NCBI GenBank assembly: GCA_036320915.1
Contig: JAXBDG010000012.1
Span: 1,414,501 to 1,478,500 of the forward strand
Length of the DNA stretch: 64,000 nt
Reading direction: 5' to 3'
Origin: Linnemannia elongata
Taxonomy: Eukaryota > Mortierellomycota > Mortierellomycetes > Mortierellales > Mortierellaceae
Below are positions 22,002 to 33,880 of the stretch, one piece after another (positions within the stretch are counted from its first letter, which is position 1; every line of letters starts with the position of its first letter). The translations under genes and the position numbers were made by a program. The notes under the pieces are model-generated. The model worked only from the letters and a program-made list of their open reading frames with translations, ran no database searches and was not told where the DNA came from.

Positions 22002-22202
22002 CACTTTTTGAGCATAGACATCGACTTTCTCCTGCCGCATGTCTTTCACAAAAGGTAAAGTATCACGATAGGCGGGACACTCCAGACGGGAATAAGAGAA
22101 CGATCCGTACTGGAACTGGACTAATTGTGCGGATGGTGAAACCAAATCATCATTTTCTTGCCATCGATACTACGACTGCTGTAGTCCGCGCGCTTTGGTC
22201 AT
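21992..22202 (-). pseudogene. 5' gene fragment truncated at the transposon
   Basis: Reading minus from an ATG at 22202, codon use and composition look like a real globular protein for about 70 codons. The stretch includes W-Q-E-N-D-D-L-V and Q-Y-G-S-F-S-Y-S-R-L-E-C-P and ends right at the transposon border. An in-frame TAG occurs at codon 11 (22172-22170). The last bases before the element read CAAG followed by GTA, so together with the TA duplication the border resembles an exon end and splice donor. Across the element the sequence is only the ACP 3' region, so the rest of the gene is missing. I do not recognise the family. It may be a pseudogene fragment or a chance open frame. Confidence 0.35.
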
Positions 22203-23152
22203 GGTAATGATTGCCTGTAACAAATTACGGGGCCGATATGAAGAAGAAGAAACAAAAGCCTGGTATTAAGATTTCACGCAACGAATAGACAAAAAGGATG
22301 CTTTCCGACAACAACAAGCTGGACCGCGCTTGATCCTTTGGACGCGAACTTATAAGGCTCTACAAGGACCACCATGCCTACCCACCGTCCCCTCCTCTAT
22401 CACCATGCAGCAGCAACCACCCACATACTCATCCCAACCTTTAACCCTTCCACAAGCACACCTCCTTCTTCTACCCTCCTCCTTCACCTATCAACCACTC
22501 CCCAACGCCGCGCATTCACTTCTGACAATAGCGACGCGTTCTTCTCCCAGATCTTCATACGCGACGATTCCTCTTATCCTCCAACTACTTTCACTCGAAA
22601 GAACGTTTTTTCCCGCCTGCATAAAACACTCATCCTGCGTTACTCTATCGTCCTGTTGTAAAAATGTCTGCACTTTATTATTCCGGTTCAACAGGAGAGA
22701 AGAGCGGGCTAGAAAGGGGAAGTAGGGAGTGTTAAAAGAGGGAAACGAAGTCGTACTGTAACAGAGGGGAAGGGGGGAAACAAAAAAATTTAACGAAAGA
22801 GCGAAAAGGAGGAAAAAAGAGTACGACATCAGAAAAGAAAAGAAAAATGTATGAACAAAGGGGAGAAGAAACAAACTGAAAACAAGGTGGATGTAGAGAA
22901 AAAGGGTAAAAGGTGAGACGCAACTCTACGAGCGTATCGTCATGAAAAAAAAAAAGAAAGAAAGAAATTTTGGGGGGTGGAAGGGAAAGTGAAAAAAAGT
23001 ACAATGGGGGAGGGGGAAAAGAAAGCATTAACAAATAAAGTGGGAAAGTGGGAAAAGGGAGAACAGAGAAAACGAAATGATAAACAACGAAAACAATGAC
23101 AGGACTCCGCTTGTGTTTTTAATGTGCCTTGGCTGGTCGGCGAGGGCGCTGT
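22203..23152. other. Intergenic; one doubtful small reading frame
   Basis: A 95-codon frame at 22374-22661 (+) starts with a His/Thr/Ser-rich, Arg-containing leader that includes Q-R-R-A-F-T-S, like a mitochondrial presequence. It stays too short and too biased to call. The region 22680-23100 is G/A-rich on the plus strand and probably includes the 3' region of the importin gene. Nothing else was seen. Confidence 0.3.
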
Positions 23153-26100
23153 TTACATGGTGGCGCGCTTCACCATCTCCTTGGCCCAGCGGGCGACTTC
23201 CTTGGTCGTGACAGAGTTCTGTCGGCTGCTGCGGCCCTCCTTCAAGCACTGAACAACCCACTCCGACATCAGCAAGTTCTTGATATCGCCACCAGGGAAC
23301 GACTCGGCAAGATCACCGAGGAGACCGCAGATGCTGCGCAAGAGAGCATCGGATCTCTCGGGATCGTTGTAGACAGTGCTCATGAATTCGAACAAGTGGG
23401 GCAGGTGAGGTGCCAACAAGTCTATTCGCGCAATTAAAATGAAGTTTGGGGATAAGTTTGATGACTATCGATTAATTTGTGGACGAATTTCAACAACATG
23501 TGTCAACATGCAACAACACATTCTTGAAAGCAACACTTACTGCTGTCGCTGGACTTCAATCCCTGAACAATTCCGATGTAGGCATCCATGATACCCTCAC
23601 GAAGGCCGTTGACGTAGTCGATCATGTCATAGTCGGTGGGTGCGGCACGGATGTTGCAGGCCTGGGCAAGGACGCTCATGGTGACATCCAAGTAGGCAGC
23701 GAACTGGCCCTCAATGGCAAGGGCGATGTCTCCAAAGCACGAAAGGATGTTGGGCTTGACATTGCGATGCAAAACAGGACTCTGCAAGTTCTGCAAGAGG
23801 GTCGTCATAAAGTTGTCGCAGTACGAAGCAGAGGCGGGTCCCAAGCTGCGGCAAACATCGCCAATGATACCAACGGCAATCGAGCAGAGCTGGTGCTCCT
23901 CGTGGTTACTCAGGGCGCTGAACATGAAAGGAGCAAAGCTGTCGAGGTAGCGAGCAAACTCGCTCTCCAAGGCAGTGGTCAAGGCACCAATGGCCAAGAA
24001 GGCATCCTCCAGAATGGTCGACGACTTTGAGGCTGCGGTCGACAACTGGAGCAACACAGTCATGATGCGGTCAGCAATGGGGGAAATATCCTTTCCGACG
24101 CGGCGGATAACGTTAGTCAAGACACTGCAGAGGTTAGACTGAAGCTCCAAGTGGCTGTTGCGCTCGTCCACTCCGACGATCTCGTTCTGAACGGCAATCG
24201 TCTGCTCCAAACGGTCAAGGATGCTGGTTGACAAGGCCGAGATGGTAGGGAAGGTGTCCCTGGCAGTGTGTGTGACCAAAATCGAGATAGCCTCGTAGGC
24301 AGAGGTACGAGCAAAGGCCTCATTCGAGTTGCGCTCAGTGATGCGCATCAAGGCAGTGATGATGCCGTTGAAGAAGGGCGACATGTGGGAGGTCGCCGAG
24401 TCGCGACCCTGCTCTCCCTGGAGCTGGTCAGCCAAATTCATCAAAGACAAGCAGCAGTTCGATACAATGCGGTTCGAGTCGTCCAAGCCACGAACGAGGG
24501 CTTCGATGAGAGGCTGGAGGTGAACTTCAGGTTTGATGCACTCGGCCAAGGACTGCGAGACACGTCCCAACGTCCAGGCAGTGGCGTCCTTGACCTTGAT
24601 AACGGGGTCGTTCATCATCTCAATCAGGAAGGGCAAAGCCTGGGCGACAGGAGGGACAAGGAGCTCCTGAGAAGGACCCTCCAAGATCGAACCAAAAGCC
24701 ATGACAGAGGCCTCGCGGTACTGCCACTGAGCATGACGAATGTTGGTCTCGACGAACTGAATGACGGGGGCGACGCAGGCATCTCCAACGCTCTGAGCGG
24801 TCACAGACAAGCAAGTGCCAGCGGCCATGCAGAGGTTCCAGTCGTCCTCATCATCGTCCTCGTCCTGCTTGGTCATCAGCTCCAAGATGACAGGCAAAGT
24901 CTCGGGCAAAGCGGCCTTGGCAAAGTTGTAGTTGGTGTGGGTGGGCTGCTCTCCGTTGTCGATAGCCTATTGTTATTAAATGAATATTGAACGAGAAACA
25001 CATCAATTTACAGTGCACAGAGCGAGTCATAAGTCTGCGTTTTGCGTTCATTTTAGCGATGGTATTGTTTTTTGTTCTTACCTCGAGTCTGTAGTTCTCC
25101 TGATCAATCTCAACCTCAGCAACGGTCGACCAAAACTCGACAGCTTGCAAGGCGACGCGCTCATGAGGACTCCTCATTCCCTGGACAGTCAACTATGACG
25201 TACATAGTAAGGAAGTTTGGACGTTAGGCGTTGGAAATATATCACAAAAACAAAAAAAAGGAGTAAAGTCACTCTCAATATGTATAAGGTATGAAACACC
25301 TACGCCAAAGAGAGCCTTCTGCATGTAGAAGGGCATCATCTCGTAATAGACCTGCATGATGCGGACCAAGCACTCAAAGGCGGCCACTTGAACTTCAAGG
25401 TCCTGACTCTGGGTGGCTTCGCAAACGACCTGCATGATGTAGTTGCGCTCACCCTCGCGCTTGAAGTTATCCTCGATGAACTCCAACGAGTTGTACAAAG
25501 CACCAATAGCAGCCAGACGGACTGCCTCACTAGGCTCATCCTTACGAGCGCCCTGCACGACAGCTGTCAGAATGCTGTTGGCTTGCGATGTCAAAATGTC
25601 GCGGTCCTATTAAATTAACCAAAAAGAGCATATGTTGTCAGTCAAGCAGGGTCTTGGTCCTTTACCTTGTGAAAACGGCAGTATGGATAGTAGACTTACG
25701 ATGGTTTCACAGATATATCCGATGGACTGAAGAGTGCACTGTCTCAAGTTTGTGTTATCAGTGGACGACAAGTTCTGGATCATGTCGCGGATGACACCCT
25801 CCCATTGACCCAGTGGAAGCTCGATAGCGGCAATTGCGGCGACGACCTGGGCGGTAACAATACCGGCGCGAACATCCTGAGTTCCGAGAGTTGTGAGAAC
25901 CTAATTCACGTGCATAAGAAGACAGACATGCTGATCAGTATCATTCTGGACAAACCAATCCTCACGCCGCCTTTATGGCATCAATAGATACAAATGTCTT
26001 TGCACGTACCAAAGCCTTGATCTGGTCTCTAGTGGCAGCATCAATATTCATCCAGCGGGTAGACATCTCCTCGCGGCGGACCGATTCCTATTCATGCACA

Positions 26101-27542
26101 CGACGCAAGAACAACGAACGAGTTAGCAAGGGCCAGATGCTTGTTATTTCCTTCAGAAGATCCCTGCAAGCATGCTCTTGTAGTTGGCTTACCCTCGCAG
26201 TCATAGCGTTCTTGAGAGCCAAACCGGCAGCGATACGGGCCTGACTTTGCTCGTTGTTGAGCTCCTGGCAGAGCATGACCACATATTGTTTCTATGTAAG
26301 GTCGAAAAAAAAGGAAACAAGATGAAACGATACGTTAGATGATCACGTTTTTATAAATGGAGATAACAGGGGGAGGATGGGGCGGAAAGGCGTATTATGA
26401 GGGCCAACAAGGGATAATGCGTATAGAAAAGAATAGAACAAAAAAAACAGAGAGAGCTCTGTAGGAGTTGTAATAAAGGTCGACAAAGAATCCCGAAAAT
26501 GTCGAGGGCGGGAGCTTTTTTGGCTTCTCTGTTCTGATTGTCGTCAACTGCATCATTCTCATGCGTATTGCTGACATGATATGAGACGATTGCCCACGGG
26601 TATCAACTGCATGGTCGGTGCAGACAAGAGCACATTTTTTTCCTCGCCTTGTTTTGTTTGTCGTTATTCTGTTGGTAGTGGGTCCTTCCCTCGTTTGTTC
26701 TTTTGCCACCGCATCCTGTATCCTTGCTGTCCTGCTGTTGTGAACTCCTTATTCCTTGCTCCTTACTAGGCTCCAAGACCTTTTCGTCCTCCTGTCCTTT
26801 TGCAGAATACGTGTCTCTGCTCTGTTGATTGTCAGAGCAAGTAAAGGGGAGGGATGGGCAAGATGCAAAAAGTGACATAATGCGGTATATATGTGGGTGT
26901 GAGCTTAAACAATAGAGAAGAGGCAAGGCGCTTGGGTACGTACAAAGTCCTCATTGGCGGCGGTCTCGAGATGGGTGGTGGCGGACTCACGGATCTGTTG
27001 ATCTAATATGCAATAACGAATGGAAAGAAAAGACACATTAGATTTCTCGTTATTCACTGCTGGTATTACTGGTGGAAAAGATGAAGAGCAAGGCCAAGGA
27101 TGTGATTTGCTGTTATTGTTGTTGTTAAATCCAGAGTGCCCTTGATTCCCTTGCTCACCCCTGCAGAATCCACGTTCCTGAGGCTGGTCATTAGCCAAAA
27201 CAAAAGGACTATGTCCAATAGCGTGAGTGTGTTACGAGTTCTGATGACCAGTGGCAGGGCCAGAGTGGTCGAAGCAACAGGTAGGGGTAGTATTGAGCGC
27301 GCTGGGTTGTTAGCCTGTGAATGCACGATGGTCGTGGTGGCGAGGCGGGTACTTGAGTTATTATGCTCGAGTTGAACGTCCTGAAACGCGTCAGGATCCA
27401 AGGGAAGGCGAGCGAGAAGTGGCGAGTGTTTCCAAAGAGAGAGAGAGAGAGAGAGAGTGCAATGAGAGAGAGGGTAAAAGAAGGAAGAGAAGTACTTACC
27501 AGCCGAGAGGGTGTTCAAGAGAATTTCTCCGATTGAAGCCAT
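23153..27542 (-). CDS. KPNB1: Importin subunit beta-1 (karyopherin beta 1)
   Basis: This nuclear import receptor binds importin-alpha or cargo, nucleoporin FG repeats and RanGTP, and is a superhelix of HEAT repeats. Nine exons (27542-27500, 27002-26944, 26291-26193, 26087-26010, 25900-25700, 25606-25304, 25192-25082, 24966-23541, 23421-23153) all close in frame and give 862 residues, the usual length for yeast Kap95 and animal importin-beta. The N-terminus reads M-A-S-I-G-E-I-L-L-N-T-L-S, and the Ran-binding first HEAT repeats follow. The acidic loop D-E-D-D-D-E-D-D-W lies near residue 333, where HEAT 8 places it in the family. Introns 1 and 2 are long (497 and 652 bp); the rest are about 80-120 bp. 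Introns crowd the 5' half, leaving one 1.4-kb exon for the middle. A long antisense frame opposite exon 8 is a shadow. Confidence 0.95.
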
Positions 27543-29561
27543 TGTGAGTGTGATGTATGTGTTTTTGAGTGTTCTTGTCGAGGATGGGGGTGCAGGGAAT
27601 AAAGATATAAAAGGGACGAAGAGTCAAGGATGGAAGGGAGCAAAGGAGGATATGGGTGAGGGTGGGTGAGAGAGAGAGGAAAGGAGGAAGGAGGAGAGTT
27701 GAGGTGATGAGAGGAGGGGAGAAAACAAAAGAAAGGGAAAGAAAGAAAAAGCGAAAAAGAAGAGAAGAGGAGGAAAAAAACAACAACGAGAAAAAAAAAA
27801 AAAAAAAAAAATTACGAAAGGTAAAAGGTGCACTTCACACACGCGGACAGGTGCAATGAAAAGAAGAGGTGTGAACAAACTCACTTCTTGTTTTAGCTAC
27901 TACTGTCGACAAGCAGTCAGCAAAAAAAAAAAAAAAAAAAAAAATTGTCAAATTCAGAGCCTGGTTTGCTTGCGGCTCTGGACAAGGAGAAAGAAAAGGT
28001 GGCAAAAGGTTTGCTTCTCTTTTGTTGTCAACTCGACTTTTTTTTTTCTTCCTTTACATACATACGACAGCAAACAAGACAAATATACCCCCACGGCTAG
28101 AAAGAAGAAGGAAAACAAAAGGGTCAGAACATATGTGTCTACTGAACTAACAATGGCGATCGCAATGAGCTCTAGAAGGCAAAGGATGTCTGTCATTCGA
28201 CAAAAAAAAATAAGGAGTTTCACGCCACCACCTTTTCTATCAGAGTTCTCTCCGCCCGTTGTTTTTTTGTGTTTTCCTGTCCGCAGCCATCAAATAACAA
28301 ACCTTTTCATCCACACACAACCATCCTTCTTTTGAGAAACAATAAACAAGCTTCCAGCTGTCGCGTCTCCAAGGATTTCTTTTCTCTTCGAGATTGCTTA
28401 CCTTTTGTTTTCGTGGTTTTGGCCGGGGTCAGTTGCGGAAGGTTCGATTTATTGGCGAGTGTGGGTGGGTGGAAGGACTGAGAGGGAAGTACAGGAAGGG
28501 ACGAAGGGAGATGAGCGTGAAATGGACGAAGGGCGACGAATGACAAGAGGAAAAAGAACAACAGAAGAAGGAAGACGGTAGTTAAGTACAGGACAGAAAA
28601 AGACCGGTTGCCTGGAGGGTGGAGAGTGGAGGGTGGAGGGTGGAGGCCAATAAAGATATGCTGTGCCTCTCTTGAGAACCCCCGTGTCATCCACATATCT
28701 CTTGTTCTGCATGCTTGTTCGTTTCATCACAATGTGTGGTACCTCTTGTTAGTTCACACAAGGCTAGCACGGCAAATTTCTCCTGACTGCATGGCTCACT
28801 TTCATTCTGTCATACCCCTGGATACTCTCAGACCCTTAAAACGAGGCATAATTACGTCACCGCAGAGACGACCCAAGCACCTACTACTCGCAACCTTCGT
28901 GAAGAAGTAGTAAAACGCGAATAAAGAACTTGGCCTACAGTGTACTGTCTTCGACAGTCGCGTCCCCTGCTTACATGCATGTTGGCTCGCGAATATTAAT
29001 TTGTCATCGCATTGACTTATTGTCATTTGTTTACTACTACTCTATGTTAATAGCTATGCTAATGTGTCTTGTTGCGCGGGGACAGAGCGAAGGTGGCCAA
29101 AGGTGATGGGAAGGAAAGAGAGAAAATAACGAGAGGCGGGGCAAAAGGGGACATGCTTGTTTTGTGGCGGATAAAGGGATTATGCATAGGGTGAGAGAGA
29201 CTGTAATGATGACTTTGATATATTTTTTAGCCTGCGCTTGCATGCATCGTATTCAGTGAAATCATTGTCACGAACAGGCGCGCAATGTACAAGTCATATA
29301 CTCTTTACTTTTTTTTGTCATGCTTTACAATGCCAAACTACAAAGTGAGCTAGATAAGGGAGGGGCAGGAAGGAAGGAAGAAGGAAGAAGAGGAAGCAAA
29401 GGAGTAAGGAGAGGAACAGAGCAAGGTAATGCAGGACAAGTGTGCAGAGAAAGTAAATCATCTCGATGCAGTAAAATAACATAGCAAACAAACGCCATTG
29501 CGCGTAAAAATGCAAGTTGTTGTGAGCATCCCGCAAACTGGTTGCGACTCTTCATTGGGCT
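27543..29561. other. Intergenic; importin leader and unassigned DNA
   Basis: 27543-27840 is a strong C/T tract on the minus strand, ending in a 20-base A run (plus strand), and is probably the importin leader and promoter. A second long A run is at 27921-27943. A G-rich tract with repeated GGAGGGTGG units lies at about 28613-28650 and could form a G-quadruplex on the plus strand. No gene was supported between 28000 and 29560. Confidence 0.4.
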
Positions 29562-30255
29562 TTATTCGAGCTTGGAGTGACCGACAGATTCGTCGTTGCT
29601 CGAGTAGTCCGAATCGACTGGGGCGGTCGTTGAATCGATCTCGAATCGGAGAGTGATCTCTTCGCAATCACGCTCTGGTCCAGCCGGATCAAGGGAGGCG
29701 CTGACTATATGAATAATGTGCACGAAGAAACGAGTTAAAAAGAACATGAGACCTTTCATGTATTTGTCCGCAGATATTAAACAGCGAAAGCACTTCTAGT
29801 GAACATTACTAAAAAACAAACAGAAGTGGTATTTGCACTTACTGGTCAAGGTCTTGCGCGGGTTCGGACCCATCTCCTGGATTTCAAGCGTGGCCCAGTT
29901 TTTGAACTTGAAGGAAGAACGGGGGAAGGTGCCCCTGGGCCGAACTTGAACGTCAAAGTAGCCGTTTTCCTACAACAAACAAGGAGGAGATAACTAACAT
30001 TGGTCAAACAATGGACATTTACATCCGAAAGGAAGGAGCGCCGCTATATGCAACGCTACTCGCTGTGTTTAGTTTGTACAATACGGTGTTGTATCTTACG
30101 CGAGGCTTGGTACGGATGTGAAAAACGTGGGGCTTGATACATGTGGTCAACTTGGTACAAGCGTTGGTAGGGACGGTGGCAGTGTAGTGAGTGTTGGAGG
30201 ACGAGACAGGACTGACATCTGAATTTCCCGACGAAGCAGGGGCTTTGGGGTCCAT
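29562..30255 (-). CDS. Small protein of unknown function, paralogue A
   Basis: Three exons (30255-30100, 29969-29843, 29704-29562) give 141 residues with clean junctions. No family is recognised. The N-terminus is Ser/Ala/Pro-rich. The middle has alternating hydrophobic segments that read as beta strands (V-F-H-I-R-T, F-D-V-Q-V-R-P, W-A-T-L-E-I-Q, I-T-L-R-F-E-I-D), and the C-terminus is acidic and Ser-rich (D-S-D-Y-S-S-N-D-E-S). The same exon layout and motif order occur in the next gene upstream on the same strand, so the two are old tandem duplicates. A small beta-sandwich with an acidic tail would suit a histone-chaperone or adaptor role, but that is speculation. Confidence 0.65.
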
Positions 30256-30997
30256 GGCTGCGGATTAAGAGTAGGTGGATGGTCTGGGGTGTGAGAATAG
30301 AACGAGGTAGAACGAAGAGTTGGTGTGTGTTGTTTGCTGTTGTATGTGCCGTGGAAGCTGGCCGTTGGAAAGAAGGCAAGTGAAGAGGGATCGGGAGAGA
30401 AAGAACGAAGAGAATGAGAAAGAGAAAGAGGAAGAAGGATGGCTCAACTCATTGCCAATGTGTGAATGTGTAGGAGAATGATCAAACAAAAAAAGCCACA
30501 TCGCCATCCATTCGTGCCTGATCGACAGTCTCTATCATTGTTACGCGGTGGGTGAGGGCATGACTGCACCTTCTTCTTTGTATACACCCATCGACCGCAT
30601 TTACCCTTTTCTTTGTCTCCACCATTCCCTATGCTCGTAGCAACATAATCTGCGAAAACCATTCAGGTAAAGGCGATGATCGTGCCTCTCTCGTTTTACT
30701 TCAACGCCACCAAATCGGACATCTCATTTTCGATGCTCTGAACCCATAATATGTCGTTGTCGTGGAGGCGCGTGCTTTTCCTGACTCATTTTTTATTTTT
30801 TGTGGTCATAGCAAATGGTGTAGCAAATTGAAGCTACAAAGTAGAAGGAGGAATGGGAAGATAGAGGGAGGAGAGGAAAAGGGGGGAGACAGTACAGCAA
30901 TGGTGCACACAGAGGTAATATTATGCCATCTTTCCAGTTAGAGGGAATTCTGCGATGTTGTTAATGGCAAAGGTGATTCTGGCTGTCCGCCAGCTTC
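30256..30997. other. Spacer between tandem paralogues
   Basis: This 742-bp spacer has a C/T-rich leader on the minus strand up to about 30440, then plain DNA. No gene was seen. Confidence 0.4.
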
Positions 30998-31774
30998 CTA
31001 TGGGCATATCGTGCCATTAGAGTCGTCCGAGTCGGTCGATTTGGGCGATTCGGATGAGCTAGAATAATCAGGTGAGTCCCATTCCTCCTTGGCTCCTTGT
31101 CCCTGCCCATGAGCAGCTGTATGTGGGGATAGAGCGGGTGGTTTTTCGATGTTCAACTCGACTCTGAGGTCGTTTTCACCACTCGTGGCGCTGGGAATAG
31201 TGAAAAGCCGTGATTATCAGTATGTGCGAAAAGAACAACAAGGTCGAACGTAAGTGTTTGTTTTTTTTTCTGTTCGACAGTATCAAACAACATGAACCAT
31301 TGCGGTCAAGTCAACTAACAAAACCAACTGTGGGTCTCGGCACTTACCCATCAGCGCTTTGCCATGACCATCCCTGATTTCGAGAGTGGTTCTGTTGGTG
31401 AGCTCGAGTTCAGTTGACGGGAAACGTTCTCCTTTTCGGATCCAAAGGCGGAACCTGCTATTCCTCTACAAAAAAAAAGAGGCGATGAAAGTGGTTATGT
31501 CAACAGCATAAAAACAGCTTCATATAGTGGTAGAAAAATAGAAGACACTGCTCCCGACCCATAGCCATTCTCTGTTACCTTGTTTTTTTTTGGTTTGTTG
31601 GACGGTGTACTTTACCAAAGGAATGGACTCAACACGAATCTTGTCTTGGCCGACTCTGCTGGCGATGTTGAAGGGGCTTTTGGCCGCGAACATGAATATC
31701 AAGCGGTGGTGTTCGGTGGAGGAAAAGGAACCTGTGCTCGGAGTTCCTGGGAAGGCAGCTGACAAGGACTCCAT
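30998..31774 (-). CDS. Small protein of unknown function, paralogue B
   Basis: Three exons from the ATG at 31774: 31774-31616, 31465 to 31348 or 31344, and 31190-30998. Exon 2 shares with paralogue A an F-x-x-x-x-R-x-G-x-x-F-P block followed by N-x-T-T-L-E-I. Exon 3 encodes a short beta-like segment (L-R-V-E-L-N-I-E) and an acidic, Ser-rich tail (D-Y-S-S-S-S-E-S), again like paralogue A. The best donor after exon 2 (GTAAGT) puts exon 3 in the wrong frame and ends the protein 13 codons later. A weak donor 4 bases downstream (GTGCCG) restores the paralogue-like tail and gives 157 residues. Thus either the gene uses alternative donors or its last exon is frameshifted. Function unknown. Confidence 0.55.
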
Positions 31775-32439
31775 ATCGGCTACGGTGTAGCAGTTCACGT
31801 GGCGAGGGTGAGACTGAGAGCTGTTTATTGCTATTTGAGTATCTGGTGGCAGTGGCAGTGACGGAGAAGAATGTTGTTATGTCTCCTGAAAGTGCAGAAG
31901 GAGGGTGAGAGGATAAGGAAAGAAAGAAAACGAAAAGGGAGGGGACTTGAGCCGGTTCTTCGTTCTTTTTTTTTTTTCTTTTTTCCAGTGCACGAGTACG
32001 CGGGAAAATGATCAAACACGAAAAAGGCATTCGTCACTGATCAAATATCTGTTGTTGCGAGCATACGTAATTTGATTGCAATGGTACCTCCACACTTTTC
32101 CTTGTGCTCCACCACCCTAAAGCGCGTATCAACCTCTCAGCCTCAGGTAAACCCGTCAACAACAAGAGCTACAAAAGACGTTAGGGAGGGGTTTACTTTC
32201 CTTCCCCTGAATCTACACCGGGGTATCGTAGAATAAAGTGGCGTCCTTGCTTTGTCCGTACTGATTCCTGCATGCTGATAAAGGCGGAAAGGAAATTGTG
32301 GCTCGATATAACGCGCGAACCCGAAGATAAAGGGGGAAAGATCGTCCTTGTTGATGTGCACGTGCCACGGGAGGTATAAAAGTCGTTTTTCGCGCCAAAA
32401 ACTTATGTTTTCTTTTTCTTTTTCTTTTCTTCACTCCTC
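31775..32439. other. Upstream region of paralogue B
   Basis: C/T-rich on the minus strand up to about 32000, consistent with a leader. A TATAAAAG box in plus orientation lies at about 32375 but no plus-strand gene follows it. Nothing else was recognised. Confidence 0.35.
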
Positions 32440-33650
32440 TTTGGCCCCCGCTCCCTGGCTATGGGACACCTGGTAAGATAACCAACTCCTTTCTCTCTCT
32501 CCCCCCCCCCCCCCCCCTTCCTTCTCGAGTAAGCACAGAAACGACTGAGGGTGTGCGTGTGTGCGTACGCTTGTCGTTGTATCTCCTTTGCCACCTTGTT
32601 TTTCCCGCCCATCTTTCCTTTCCTTGCGGTTCGTGTTGAAGTACGCGTTTTCGTTTGCGTTATTTGCCTTTGTCCCTTCCTCCTGCTTGTTGCTGGAGTG
32701 CGCGTTGGCGTTTGCGTTTTTTTTTTTGTGGGGGTGGGGGGTCACTGCTCGCTCCTCTTTCACCTATCCTTGGATCCTTTCTCTTGTTTGCGAGGGTGCA
32801 TGTTTGCTTTTGTTTTCTCGTTACTTGTTTATTCCTTCCCCGTGTTCCTGTGGGTGTGTGTCTTGGTTCTGCGTTGCTTTGTTCGTTCCTTTACACAACT
32901 ATACGGTTCCCACGCCCACCCGTCTCCTTTTTGAGTGATGTCCCATCATGGTTACATTATTCTCACACTGATCGAAATTGATCAGAAACACATACCAACA
33001 AATTGGGTCGCGTGTACTCTGTACTGATCATCAGTGATTTGATTGTCATCCGAATCATTTTAGTGATGTGATGTGTGAGGGTGCTGCGAGGGACTGACCC
33101 CCTCCTCACCCTGAGACTTGGATCTACCGAGATGAAAGGGTGTGAGTCGAGTCGAGACCCTCCTCCTCCTCACACCCGACTCTACAGCTTTTGGACCCTG
33201 CTCCCTGGCTATGGGACACCTGGTAAGATGACCTCCTCCCTTCCCTCCATTTCCTCTCCCTTTCCCTCCTCCCCCTTCCTCTGCCTTCCTCACCTTAGCC
33301 TTCCCCTTCAAGCAACACGAAAAGAAAACGAGGGTGCACGTGCGTATCCATGTTCCATTCTTCCCCTCTCTTTTTTTTCTGTCTTCGCCCCCTTTCTTTG
33401 TTTTTTCCCGTGGGGAGTGCGTGTCTGTGTTGTTGTTGCTTCGTTCCCTTCCATTTCCTTCTCTCCTCCCTCCCCCACACTCTGCTACCCCACACTCTCC
33501 CTCCTCCTTTGCGTGGAACTGATCGCCATTGATTACATCAGCCGATCTATGATCAATAATCAGTATTCGGGACACCTGCACACAATTTTGGTGCCGCATG
33601 CCTTTTAGCTAATCACAAAATTTTGTTGCCTTCATATCACTTTAGTGACA
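32440..33650 (+). repeat. Duplicated non-coding unit with shared 30-bp core
   Basis: Two adjacent units of about 600-750 bp share the same order of blocks. Each has a TTTGG-rich lead, then a perfect 30-bp core (32450-32479 and 33200-33229) containing CTCCCTGGCTATGGGACACC. A long C/T tract follows, then a GAGGGTGC block, a GT-rich/pyrimidine part, and a tail with TGATC and a TTTAGTGA element (about 33058 and 33641). Unit 1 also has a run of about 18 C at 32501. A partial third unit may start at 33650. Coding potential is absent. The origin is unknown; a non-autonomous element or satellite-like family is possible. Confidence 0.6.
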
Positions 33651-33722
33651 AGGAGGTGCCAAGACGGGGTCAAGAGGAGTCAAGACCCCCTCCCCCTCAT
33701 ACCTAAGTGTCCGCAAGCCCGG

Positions 33723-33756
33723 CTTGACATGGTCATCGGCCTGTGGCCATGTCAAG
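33723..33756. other. Perfect 10-bp hairpin
   Basis: CTTGACATGG at 33723-33732 pairs exactly with CCATGTCAAG at 33747-33756 across a 14-base loop, inside a locally GC-rich island (33700-33840) in otherwise AT-rich repeat DNA. No T tract follows to suggest a terminator. Confidence 0.6.
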
Positions 33757-33880
33757 GGAGTGGGTGCGCCGGTATGGTGGTGGCCTTAGGGGGCGTCTGG
33801 CCCTCCCAACTCTCGCGGTACGCTGTTGGAGGACGACGTTAAAGGGGGTGCTAATCCTTTTTTTTTTTTTTAGGATGGGG

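Noticed and set aside
24268..24990. A 240-codon plus-strand frame over importin beta
   Set aside because: Antisense of the largest importin exon, with no family features of its own.
32551..32981. Overlapping plus frames with hydrophobic Cys/Val/Phe sequence
   Set aside because: They arise from the T/C/G-rich part of the duplicated non-coding unit and change frame between the two copies.
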